From NCBI GenBank assembly GCA_022266195.1, contig WHVY01000002.1, positions 9,005,001 to 9,069,000 of the forward strand: a stretch of DNA of 64,000 bases. Reading direction: 5' to 3'. Each line of letters starts with the position of its first letter. Within the stretch, counting starts at the first letter, position 1. The notes under the pieces are model-generated. The model saw only the letters and a program-made list of their open reading frames with translations, searched no databases and had not been told where the DNA came from. The DNA is from Tetranychus cinnabarinus. Its lineage: Eukaryota; Arthropoda; Arachnida; Trombidiformes; Tetranychidae. Shown here in pieces: positions 36,250 to 46,799 of this stretch. Both the position numbers and the translations under genes were made by a program.

Positions 36250-36460
36250 CAATCGAATCGTTATTGAGTTAAATCCAACGGCTTGTGATTGGTAATAAGA
36301 GATTTACGGCTGATGGCGGTGTTGTTAATGGTGACGGTTTAGTTGTGCCAAACTCAAATTGCACGGAATGTCAATTTAATAAAATTAAAGCTGACTATTT
36401 CGATTCGCACTCTGTCTATTTAAACGTGGATACTATCATGCTTAGTAGACCATAATAAAA
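36250..36460 (-). other. Candidate 5' untranslated exon (minus strand)
   Basis: Locally less AT-rich than its surroundings, ending in a consensus donor (GATTCGATTG|GTAAGC). It has no usable long frame, since its ATGs are followed by early stops. Fits a leader exon; the partner gene would be the Ser-rich protein about 10.9 kb downstream. The 5' limit is a guess. Confidence 0.3.
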
Positions 36461-37113
36461 TATGAACTGAATTGTTTCCTAGTGGCTTTCAGATTTCTAT
36501 AAGATGTCGCTTCCATCTGAATCAAAAGCTGAATCTCTTGTACTGATCAACATTTAACCATCATTTAGTATTCTTATTAGTATTAGTGTTTCCATCTATG
36601 AGTTTTATTGGTATTATACAGTTTAGAAGCTTAGAAAGCAACAGATTTTATCCATTTATTACGCTTTTAATCAAAATTCATTTTATTACTGACCATGTTT
36701 GATTAAATATTTCACATTGAAAGGACTGGGCATTTAAATCTCTAATTACTAAGCATTTGAATTAACCTGACGCTTATTGACAAACTACTTCATAGGATTA
36801 ATAGTAAATTATTGTTTATAAGTATTTGTTGAAGAAAGCAAACATGGAAAATCAATAATTATATTCAGAATATTTATTTCATAAAATTATAATTAACAAC
36901 TTTGAGGAAAATTAAAAAATTTAAATTGCGTTAAATCAGTTTGTTTTTTTACGAATTGTTATTAAGAAACATCCCCTACTTTATGAGCATAAGCATTGGC
37001 TTTTTATTTCCGTTTCCTTTATTTAGTTCAACACTGACTTAGATTGTTAAGTCTCATCTTTTATTTTTAAGTTGTGTTAAATTGTTTATCTAATTTAATT
37101 AATTAATTTAAGG
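36461..37113. promoter_or_regulatory. Upstream region of RPL18A
   Basis: No coding frame. Pyrimidine-rich sequence at about 36998-37022 (ttatttccgtttccttta) resembles the 5' terminal oligopyrimidine start typical of ribosomal protein mRNAs. Confidence 0.35.
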
Positions 37114-38005
37114 ATGAAAGTCAGCGGCAAGGTAAGTCTATTTATCATGGTTTTGTCCTATTTTTTGATAAATTAACTTGTGTATCTAATGTTGTAAAGA
37201 GGTTTAAAGTCTTGTGGCTACTTCTAACCCGGTATTTTAGTTTAATTGATATCATGTTAATTGTTGTATATTTGTCTTTCCTTATAAATGCTTACCATTT
37301 TAGAGGACAACTTTGTCTAAGGTTGTTTTTGATTAAGATGCTCTTTCTGTTTTTAATGCTTTATCTATGGTTTATTAATTATCCTTTTCTCTTCTATCTT
37401 TTAGCTCCGACAATATATTATTGTGGGTCGTAAGATCCCATCTAAACAGGACCCAAGTCCTCAACTTTTCCGTATGTCAATCTTTGCACCGGATCATGTA
37501 GTTGCTAAGTCTCGATTCTGGTATTTCCTTAAGCGTCTTAAGAAGATCAAGAAGGCTAATGGTGAAATTGTTAACATTAAGCAAGTTCAAGAGAAGAAAC
37601 TGAATGATCGCGTCAGAAACTATGGCATATGGCTCAGATACAACTCACGTACAGGAACACACAACATGTACAGAGAATATCGTGATGTTTCAGTTGCTGA
37701 TGCTGTTACCCAATGCTGTAAGTATTTTTCGGTTACTATTACATCACAGTTTTCCACATGCACATCTATTAATCTTTCAACTCATTCTCTGCATTTCAGA
37801 TCGTGATATGGGTGCACGTCATCGAGCTCGAGCCGATACTATTCAAATTATCAAGATCCAATCTATCCCTAATTCTAAGTGTCGTCGACCCAATGTGAAG
37901 CAATTCCACAAGGCTAAATTACGATTCCCACTTCCAACCAAGATTGACAGGAGGTTCCATTCTCCTCGGTTCACAACCAGAATACCTGAGGCTCGACTTC
38001 TTTAG
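37114..38005 (+). CDS. RPL18A: 60S ribosomal protein L18a (eL20)
   Basis: Three exons: 37114-37131, 37405-37717 and 37800-38005, in phase, giving 178 residues (human 176). Component of the large cytosolic ribosomal subunit. Seen: MKVSGK in a tiny first exon, then LRQYIIVGRKIPS, FAPDHVVAKSRFWYF, NYGIWLRYNSRTGTHNMYRE, MGARHRARADTIQI and SKCRRPNVKQFHKAK, which match animal L18a almost residue for residue. An ATG-containing first exon of six codons followed by an intron is common for ribosomal protein genes. AATAAA at 38046, 41 bases after the stop, implies a very short 3' UTR. It is convergent with gamma-tubulin, stops 255 bases apart. I saw no snoRNA box motifs in intron 1. Confidence 0.97.
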
Positions 38006-38260
38006 GTTATTATAATCAAGTGAATCCTGTAACTTGTTTGAAACCAATAAAAACATTCAATAATGGATGTTAAATGCTTTTTTGAATCGAAAATTTGTTC
38101 ATGCTTAGATACAGAAAGTTATTTTCTTGGCTTGATTATTAACACTTTTAAAACTTGACAGGTCTGATTTAATCAAAAATTAGTCAACAATTAATTTAAT
38201 ATTCACAGAAGAGTCACAATTTGGCAATTGAGATAGTTACATTGAGAATTATTAGGATGT

Positions 38261-39789
38261 TTAAGCTGAGACTGTTTCTTCGCGAGTCATACCCCAGTTT
38301 AAGTAGTCAGCTCTTGTGGCAGCTTGATATTCATCAATCAGTTCTTGAACAACTTCTTTAGAAGAATCGAGTTCATCAAGACCATCTTTGAATAATGATT
38401 CTTTCCTGAATTCGTCAAGGAAAGCTTCTCTTTTTCGTAATTTACCATATTGAGACAGTGTTCGAACAAAAAGCTACGAGAAAAATGAAATGAAATTGAT
38501 TAATAAGAAAATTTAAAGTGAGAATGAACCAAACTTACATTAGATATTGATGTATGATTGGCGAGCATCAAACCTGAAACTCGGTGAGAAGTTTGTATAT
38601 AAGGAGATTTTTTAGACAGGGCTACTTGTACACCAGCAGGTCCCCATGGCACAAATTGAGCCAATTTTCTTTCTCTTGTCCTCTGTAGACTTTTATGCAC
38701 TTGAGTAGGATCAACTTCTCCTTGAATAATATTCAAAATGGAGATGTAACAATGGCCCTGGTTCTTATCATGCATCGCTGTTGAAACCATCATATTTGAT
38801 GGTTGGAGTAATCTCCTCATCACATCCAGCACAGTTGTTTTACGAATATTTGTCGCTTCTTGATCTGTTGTCAAAGGTGTATATCCTGTCATCAGAAAAT
38901 GAAGTCGTGGTGTAGGAATGAGAGGTGCTATTAAGCCAATCAGATCATTGTTCATGTAGCTTGGGTATCTTAAAGTAGCGGTGCTGACAGACATAATAGT
39001 TGAAACCTGCGAGAAAACAAAACATTTACATTTATTAGTAGAAATTTGATGAAATGAGATTTTCAATCTTAAAAAATGATGGGTACTTACAAGAGAGTTT
39101 ATTTGACCAAATGAAGGATTGGTAAGCTTCAATCTTTCCACAGCTATTCTGTTGAGAGCCGTGTTATCTAAAACAACGACACAATCAGCATTTAATGCTA
39201 GTCGTTTAAGAGTTAACAAAGAGTTATATGGCTGGACAACGACATCACTGATTTCGTCTTGATTTGGAAAAACTGAATATGTTTGAATGAGCTTTTTAGG
39301 GAATCTGTCATTGAGTTTTTCTAACATAAATGAACCCAAACCAGACCCAGTACCACCAGCAATCGAATGGCAGAGTACAAAACCTTCGAGCGAGTCACTT
39401 CCATCAGCTTCACGATCAATGATATCAAACACATCTTCGTAAAGTTTACCCTCACCAGAAGAAAAACCTCGAGCCCAGTTATTACCAGCACCTCCTCCAT
39501 CTTTTGAAAGATATACATTTTCTTGGTTATATAACTTAGAGTATGGAGAGTTCAGGATGGTATTGATTACTCTGGGTTCCAAATCAATCAGTACAGCTCT
39601 TGGTATATAGTGGTTATCATCAGCTTGGTAAAAGAAAACGTCCTTTCTATCATATCCTTCATTAGTGGCAAAATCTTCCAAAACTCCTTCAGGACTAATA
39701 CCATGTTCAGCACACACTTTCTTCCAAAATTCAAAGCCAATCTGGTTTCCACATTGGCCCAGTTGAAGGGTTATCATTTCACGAGGCAT
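38261..39789 (-). CDS. TUBG1: Gamma-tubulin
   Basis: Three exons on the minus strand: 39789-39091, 39006-38539 and 38473-38261, in phase, giving 459 residues (human 451). Nucleates microtubules as part of the gamma-tubulin ring complex at centrosomes. Seen: MPREMITLQLGQCGNQIG, the tubulin GTP-binding AGGTGSG motif, TGYTPLTTD, KTTVLDVMRRLLQP, SILNIIQGEVDPTQVHKSLQ, and a C-terminal LRKREAFLDEFRKE helix, all typical of gamma rather than alpha or beta tubulin. Intron 1 is 84 bases, a multiple of three with no in-frame stop, so a single frame reads from exon 1 through exon 2; the family alignment (NSL|VSTIM) shows it is an intron. A broken copy lies at 52.5-53.4 kb. Confidence 0.97.
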
Positions 39790-40230
39790 AATGAAAAAAA
39801 ATTATTATTTGGTTCTCAAAAAAGATAAGTTATTATAACTAAAAGAAAACAAAACATACACAAAAAGAAACAAGACAATATAAACAGCTTCAATTCAAAA
39901 TTGTGGCGCCAATTATCCACAATGTATATGGGGGTCATCTAAGAATTGACTAATAACTATAAGAGTTTTTGCGACGTTAACAATTACAGGATGATTAAAA
40001 CAATATTTGACAATCATTTGCTTTCTGTGTAAAAAATTTAATTTATTTTATTGTTAATCAAAGTTTTTAACTGAAATTTTATCAATTACAAGCAAAGGAA
40101 AAGGTTAACAAAAATGTTTTAGATTCATTCTTGCGTTACAATTATTTAAATTAAAATTCTGATTATACTTTAATTTAAAGTTTTTCAAATCAAATTTATC
40201 AAGTTATTACAAAGTTTATATTAAGAGGAT
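39790..40230. other. Gamma-tubulin promoter and Wnt8 3' flank
   Basis: No coding frame. A GGCGCCAA motif at about 39905-39912 (TTGGCGCC on the minus strand), roughly 115 bases before the gamma-tubulin ATG, resembles an E2F site. Confidence 0.4.
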
Positions 40231-41380
40231 TTAGACGGAACATACAGAGACTATTCTGGGTGGACAAACAGCACATTGTACCTTACAGCACCAAACAAAA
40301 CTACAATTACAATTGAAATTATTCGTATCTAACACTTCTTTTACATTATATCCACATTGGCGGCACAGTTTATTACAATTACTTTTATCATCGTCGGTTT
40401 CCATGGATCCATTGGTTCGAGAGCCTTTGGCACATTGTCTACCAAGAGTCCCAATTGAACCAGCAGAACGATTTGGGTAACAGTAATCGGGCGATTCTTC
40501 TTGGTAAATTAAACTTGACTGGAAGGGTTTAAAAGAAGCAACTTTCTCCAAATCATTCTCTTCTCCAACTTTTTTTGCCATTTTATAAGCCAGCTTTAAC
40601 CGTTTACCAATCCAATGGAAATCATTTATCTTCAGCCAACAGGACTTCATGTTACACGATCCAGAGACACCGTGACATTTACAAACTTTTTTCATGGTTT
40701 TTTGAACAATCTAGAGGTGAACAAAAAATATAATAATGTAATGATAATTTAGCAAAGTTAGATTGATCAAAAAATAAGTTTGGTTTCTAACTAACCTGTC
40801 GTCCAACTTGATTGTTATGGATATTGATAGATCCCCAAGTATCTAGTCTTTCCTTTTTATCGACAAAGTCTCGAGTGATTTTAATGGCATTTTTAATTGC
40901 TGCCGAACATCCTTTAACAGAAAAATCGTCTGGGTTCTTGTCAACGCTACAGGTACAGTTTTTATGTTGACCAGTTTGACATTTGGTCACAATTGTATGA
41001 ACGATAGCGGCATTCATAACTGCATGCATGAAGGCTGACTCTTTCGTCGCTAATCAAACAAAAGTGATAAATAGACAGAAATTGTATTAAACAATTGAAA
41101 TGGGTTTCGCAAAAGCAAATTAAATAATCAACATACCTTTAATACGATTTCTTTTTGCTGGATTTAATATATTTCCATAAGCACTTTCAGGACAATTCCA
41201 CCTGGACCATTTGAATTGATATTGACATTCCTGTTGACCGACTTGTATTCCTAATGCAATTAAATCAATGTAAGGTTCAATAACACTTCCACCGGTGACC
41301 ATAAAATTTCCGATTGACCAAAAACTGGCTGGAGAGGGTAGGACTGTAAAAACGACAATTAAAACAACCAGTAAAAACAT
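40231..41380 (-). CDS. Wnt8: Wnt8-class secreted signalling protein
   Basis: Three exons on the minus strand: 41380-41137, 41049-40796 and 40710-40231, in phase, giving 325 residues. Secreted lipid-modified ligand for Frizzled receptors. Seen: a signal peptide (MFLLVVLIVVFTVLPSPAS), WSIGNFMVTGG, CQYQFKWSRWNCPESA, the Wnt palmitoleoylation motif CKCHGVSGSC (acylated Ser), LIYQEESPDYC, and a Cys-rich C-terminus (SFVWCCKVQCAVC). WNCPE, EESPDYC and the N-terminal WS-NF-TG pattern place it with Wnt8 rather than Wnt1 or Wnt5. The C-terminus stops right after VSVCSV, shorter than vertebrate Wnt8. Cysteine pattern otherwise looks complete, so the gene should be functional. Confidence 0.92.
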
Positions 41381-42133
41381 ATTTGTTGAGATGATGAAAT
41401 GATAAGAAAAATTAAAGTTGAACTTTTTGATGTTTCGAATGGTTGACGGTAATGTGGATAGCGATATCTGATTGTTGAAGATGAGAGTGATAGTGAAGTA
41501 TGTTCAGAGGCACCAACAATTGGGGCGTTGAAACAATTTGATTTGACCAGTCGCAGCCTCACTTAGAGCTAATTGGATTATAAAATGGTCCATAGTTGCT
41601 TGTGACAATCTTCCGAAGGCTAAAAGTGACAGCTTCCAATGAATTGGGTATTATCTGGTCAACACGTAGTAAAAACGAGTGAAAGTATAAAGAGTGTAAT
41701 ATTCGGGAGAGAAGAAAGAGAAACCCCATGAAGAAAAGATTTTCCTCTTTCAGCCAGCTTTGAGACATATGACAGATACTCTTAATTGTTATGCTTACAC
41801 TTTCATCTTCTTCCTCTTTCCCCTCCGGTCGATGGGTCCTTGCTGAGTATCCTCATCTTTAATGAGCTATCTTTAGTGAATGTTTGACCAGTTTAGGAAC
41901 ACAAGCCGCTAGAAGGCGAGTAAAAAATAATGAAATGAACATTGAAAAGCCTTTTTCTTGGAAATAAGGTTAACAGATTTGTCTTTAGTGAGAAAAATGA
42001 AAGGATTAAAATTTTAACCGCGTAAAGATAAGGATTAACAATTGAGGTATCAATATTAATTTCCGAGAAAAATTTATTAACGAGTGTAAGAGATATTAAT
42101 GTTTTTAGCTAGCGCAAGTATTTATTATAAAAT
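41381..42133. other. Intergenic: Wnt8 upstream region and OGFOD1 3' flank
   Basis: Short frames here (60-70 codons) have no family features and probably lie in the Wnt8 leader or promoter. Nothing else is recognised. Confidence 0.5.
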
Positions 42134-45100
42134 TTATTCTTTGTAGATAACATTGATATCATAATAGACGTGTTCAGCGAGCACATTATGGTATTTAATG
42201 AAACGATACTCCGAAGGAGGCAACCAAACCAAATGAAGCACATTTTCTTGAGGAGTACATCTATAAAACTCTTCTCCTGTTTCTTTGTTAACATAGCTTA
42301 TATAACCTCCATGGGTTTGACAGGTACCGGCAACATGATCAAATGCAAAATGAACATCGAGAACACCTTGAGGAGCCAAAACGTCTTCATCGTCGGTAGC
42401 TAAACTATAACTTCCAGGTTGCCATCGACGAATTATTATTGTTGCTCTTGGGTCTAACCTTTTATCTTTAAGCCAGGAAGTCGGTCTTTCTTTTTTTACA
42501 ACTTTTACTGGTGCGTCCTGGGACTTCGATGTTCCTGGTATTGGATCAATATCAGGTGACATTCTCCAAGGCGTTGGTCTTCTTAAAGATGCTGGTTTTA
42601 CTGGCGTCGGTGGTTTTTTAGATGTTGATGGTCTCTCTAGCGTTGGCGATTGTTTAGATGTTGATGGTCTCTCTAGCGTTGGCGATTGTTTGGATGTTGA
42701 TGGTCTCTCTAGCGTTGGCGATTGTTTAGATGTTGATGGTCTCTCTAGCGTTGGCGATTGTTTAGATGTTGATGGTCTCTCTGGTGTCGGTGGTTGTTTA
42801 GATGTTGATGGTCTCTCTGGAGAACTCGAAGGAGCAGTTTTCTTAGGAGATGCTAGTTTTTTTAGAAATTCTGGTTTTGGTGGTGTTGGTGGTCTCTCCG
42901 AAGAAACAGTTCTCTTAGGAGATGCTGGGGTAGCTGTTTTTTTAGAAGTTGACGGCTTCTCTGGCGAATACAGAGGTCGGGATCCTGTTGTTTTCGGAGA
43001 TCCTGGTGAATTTGGTGATGGTGGAAATTGACCATAAAGTACATTGGCGGCAATGGGCTCACCTCTTTCAATAGCAGTAGCAATATCCAAAATTTCAGTG
43101 TCACATTCTATATCTTCAGCAGTTTCAGCATCAGGCGATTCATCCATACGATATTTTGCAAATTTTAGTTGAATTTCTACTTCTGGTGCAGCGAATGCCA
43201 GGGCATGCAGCTTGCATCCAGTAAAGTTAAACATAGTTAGAAACATTGCCTCGCAAATAAAAAATCGAAGACAATCTTTAACAATATTAGGTAATAAATC
43301 TTCCGGTAGAACTTCGTATCTCCGTCTGTTTGGTGGACCTATAAACATCCAGCCATCTGCTTCTCGTAGAGCTTTGACTACTTCTTTAAATTTTTCCTTA
43401 CGCATAAAACCAGGAAGATAAACATATCCATTCTCTTTGAATAGAGCCTGTATCCTCATTTGACGCGATTTTGAAAAATACATCTTGTGCATCCAGTTAT
43501 CAATGTATATATGGTCATCTGAAACATTAGCAGGTCTGATTTCAGATATCTGTGGTTCTGGATCCCTAATAATTTTTGCTGGAGGGAAAACGCCATGGAA
43601 CCATCCATTAATTGTTATTCGGTCATGATCAGGAACAATAACCTCAGAGACTTGATGATGAGTAATGGGGGATATCTCAAAAAAAATAAGTCTGTTGTAT
43701 TCGGGTATTATGCTGGTAATGGGTTTAGTAGGATCATTGTGTTCTGAAAGAGAAAAACTTATTTAGTTTCGGGTATGTATTGAGCAAAATTAATGATATC
43801 ATTTGAAGATTAAAAATGGTACAAACGGTTGATTAAGATACTTACTGTTTGTTCCAAAAAAGTCTAGTGTACCTCCGTATTCTTTTTTCCACTTCTTACT
43901 AAGATAAAGCACGAAAGCGATCCGCTTATCCTCATAAACGTCATCATGGCAAAGCAAATAGTTAGTGTATGAATATTTAGAAGCACTAAGCGTCAATTTG
44001 TCTTTACGCAAAGGGAATCCAAACATATAAGACATAAAAGGGACAAGTTTATCAACGAAGGTGTACTCTAAGGATTGGACAAGACGATTTTTTGAAAATT
44101 CATCATCATTCCCTTGATAATATTCAAACATATCAGCGCTTCTTTTTTCATAGGGTAATTTAAACGTCAAGTATTTACGAAGTTTTTCTAAATAATCTCG
44201 ATCCTGGATAAAATTTTTGATTGTACACACTTTAAAAGGGTCCAATATCATGTCAAAATCTTCAGGCTTTTCAACCGGACTTGGGCGGTCACTAGAGCTA
44301 TGTGAAGGATCTGGAATCGAGATAGAGCCGGAGATGGAACTAGCGCCAGATCCAGGGCCAGAGCCACCGCCAGAGCCAGATCCAGATCCAGAGGAAGAGG
44401 AAGAGGTATGGTACAAGTGAGAACCAGAGCTAAAACTGGAAGTCGCTGTAGAGCCAGAATCAGAGCTAGGACTTGGACTTGGGTCAGGCCCACCGCCCGC
44501 ACTAGATGAGGCAACAAAACCAGAGGTACCAGGTGCATCGAGACTAATGGGTCGAGCTGGTGCAGAAGGCACTTTAAATGGCTCATCAAGTTGCTTTCGA
44601 GGTGATTTGCGAGATGATTGAGACCATTCAGGCGAAGGTGAACGTTTATTAAACATTCGAGGTGAACGCCGCTGAGGTGATACTCTGAATGCATAATCAG
44701 GGGGAATAGCGAGAGGAGAAGGTGTTCTCTTGACTATCTCAGGCTCATCTTTTATCTCGGGTTTGAAACATGCAACTCTATAGGGAGATTCAGGACGAGA
44801 GCGATCATCAGAAAGTGGCGGTGTTGGAGTTGTGAATGGAGATGGAGAAGCATACGACAACTCGATGAGAGGTGAAAGACGCGTATCCTTTTCTTTCTCA
44901 TCTCTCTCTTTTTTCTTTTGCCCTCGAGCAGGATGGTTTTCAAGATCTACACCATATTCCGAATCAGGAGAAACAAAGGTGCAAGAAGATGGAGCGGGAG
45001 AAGCAATAACAGCACCTTGATATAGTTGTCTAATAGCTTCACGAGACTCAGTAATACAAGGGTTTAACTCAATAAATTCAACATCATCTTCCATTTTAAG

Positions 45101-45202
45101 TGATTTACATCGACCAGAAAAAGTAACTGAATCTCCTCTATTAGATCTTAAAGACTTTTGTTTATTTTTTTTCTTGTTTTTTAATGCCATTTTTCCAGTC
45201 AT
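42134..45202 (-). CDS. OGFOD1: OGFOD1/Tpa1-type prolyl hydroxylase with long disordered insertions
   Basis: Two exons, 45202-43846 and 43743-42134, in phase, giving 988 residues (human OGFOD1 542). 2-oxoglutarate/Fe(II) dioxygenase; OGFOD1 hydroxylates a prolyl residue of ribosomal protein uS12 (RPS23). Seen: a roughly 330-residue N-terminal extension (basic start, Ser/Pro/Gly-rich); catalytic domain from about 340 with NYLLCHDDVYED (His419, Asp421 metal ligands), THHQVSEV (His482) and DRITINGWFHG (Arg494, 2OG-binding); then the second, non-catalytic double-stranded beta-helix, split by a Ser/Pro/Lys-rich insert with 12-residue repeats; its C-terminal part resumes at ATIIIRRWQPGSYSLATDDED and GGYISYVNKETGEE. 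The key residues are all present. The insert and extension are unusual for the family and look disordered; both keep the frame open. The ATG at 45202 is followed by a second in-frame ATG four codons on. Confidence 0.93.
42621..42818 (-). repeat. 36-bp tandem repeat in the OGFOD1 gene
   Basis: About 5.5 copies of a 36-base unit encoding ERPSTSKQSPTL. The first four units in plus-strand order are nearly identical; the others (SKQPPTPERPS) are diverged. Near-identity implies recent expansion or ongoing homogenisation. Confidence 0.9.
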
Positions 45203-45739
45203 CTTAGACTCCCTCAGTTTTGGAAAGAATCAATCAAATCACATTAAGCAGTAGTCTCCCCCAATTTGATTTTACTGTACACTTGTCATACAACTATAAG
45301 CAATAGTTAAATTAAAAAAGTCTCAAAGGGGGATGTAAAAGAGACTGAAAAAGAGAAGTAATCAAATTAGTGTACACTAACATTTTGCTGTGATTGTTGA
45401 ACAGATTTCGCAAAATAATATTAAAATTAACTTACGTATGTAAATATTTAACCAAGGTAGACAAAAATTAAATAATGGTAAGCATCGAAAGCATAGATCA
45501 GACTTAACGTAGATTTTGAAGATATTGATTCGTAGTCTCTTGTTAAACGTTGTTTTTGAATTTTGTTTAAAAACCACTCTATCACCGAATTAGAAACAAT
45601 CTTTAACTTTTGAAAAAATTAAATATCACTAATTTAACTAAATAACTTAATTAACAAAGACGCAGCAAAAGCAGATGGAACATGATGAAAAATGCGACCG
45701 ATATAAGATTTATCAACCATGCTTTTTTATTCTGTTATT
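45203..45739. other. OGFOD1 upstream intergenic DNA
   Basis: AT-rich; likely OGFOD1 promoter. No gene seen. Confidence 0.5.
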
Positions 45740-46735
45740 ATGCAACCTATGGATAGATAATAATCAATATAAGCTTAAGTTTGTTTAGAAAATAGCATTT
45801 TTAATGCTTATCCTATTAACTACTATCTAGTCTAAAAATTCTTCTCATTAATTATTGTAAAAAAACTAAATTACGGCAAGATTCTTATTAATTTAATTTT
45901 GAACATGAGGAAAAATTGAATTAGCGCGCCTAAATAAAACATATGACTGCTGTTTTATAGATACTTTTCTTGTACAGTTATCATCAAAGAGTATAACTTT
46001 TTGGTTATCGTAAATGCGTTCTGTACTTAAACATCAAATCTTCATGCTCATCTAATTCAAATGGTTTTAAAATTGTGTAACATTGCAACATTAGATTGGA
46101 AGGACTTCAAGCTATAAAAGGGCTGGAAATTTGTGGTGCAATGATAATCGATAGAACGATTAATGATAGACTTTCGAAGGCGAGAAAAAAAAAGAATTGT
46201 TCTTTTACTCTTATATTATTGATATTTTAATGACACTTTAAGAAGATAAAGAAGAAGGGTAAGGTTATTGATGACGAGGAGAAATATGAGATGGATAAGC
46301 ATATATAAATAAATCTATTAAAGTTAATTAATTTGTTCAAGTTTGTAATCCAGCTTCTTCTCTGGTTTTTATTGTCTATGCGTTTTTGCGTGTTCTTGTT
46401 GCAACTCTTTTTTCATTTCGTTTCCTTTGTCACTACTTGAGATAAAATTTACGCTGAACAACTTTGTGCTTGTACCGTGGTTTCATTCATTATCTCATTA
46501 GATGAATGATCTTTGAGATGATTAGGAGTGGTTGTTTCTTGTGACTGAGATAGAGAAGAGGAAGTTGGTTAGATAGGTGAAGATCATGTAGAATTCTTCA
46601 ACATCTTTCCTTAGGTGCATGGTCTTCTCTCACTTTACCATCACCTACTGACGACGGAACATTCTTTGTTGGAGGCTCATTGATTGATTGCTTAACTTTA
46701 TTAAGACCTTTTCCTCTTTTAAACAGAGATTAACA
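45740..46735 (-). pseudogene. Truncated duplicate of the ARID4-like gene 3' end and flank
   Basis: Closely matches 53460-54790 and 56176-56310. The segment 46161-46525 is nearly identical to 54369-54730 (3' flank, stop region and last codons of the ARID4-like gene). At about 46585 the copy jumps across an internal deletion of about 1.4 kb to sequence matching 56176-56310, then diverges near 46725. The flank 45740-46000 matches 53460-53700 more loosely and lacks about 230 bases present there. The coding fragment cannot encode a complete protein. It sits just beyond the stop of the BLTP3 gene on the same strand. Confidence 0.85.
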
Positions 46736-46799
46736 GATGTTTTGAACATAGTTAACAATTGTAAATATTATCAGACAAGAGAAACCAAATAAAACTTCA

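Noticed and set aside
37132..37404. snoRNA in RPL18A intron 1
   Set aside because: No paired C/D boxes or H/ACA ending could be seen.
38500..39789. Gamma-tubulin as a single 429-residue frame
   Set aside because: It reads through an 84-base intron and into intron 2; family alignment and GT/AG sites give the three-exon model instead.
42690..43031. Plus-strand repetitive frame (DVDGLSSVGDCL repeats)
   Set aside because: Antisense shadow of the OGFOD1 36-bp repeat.
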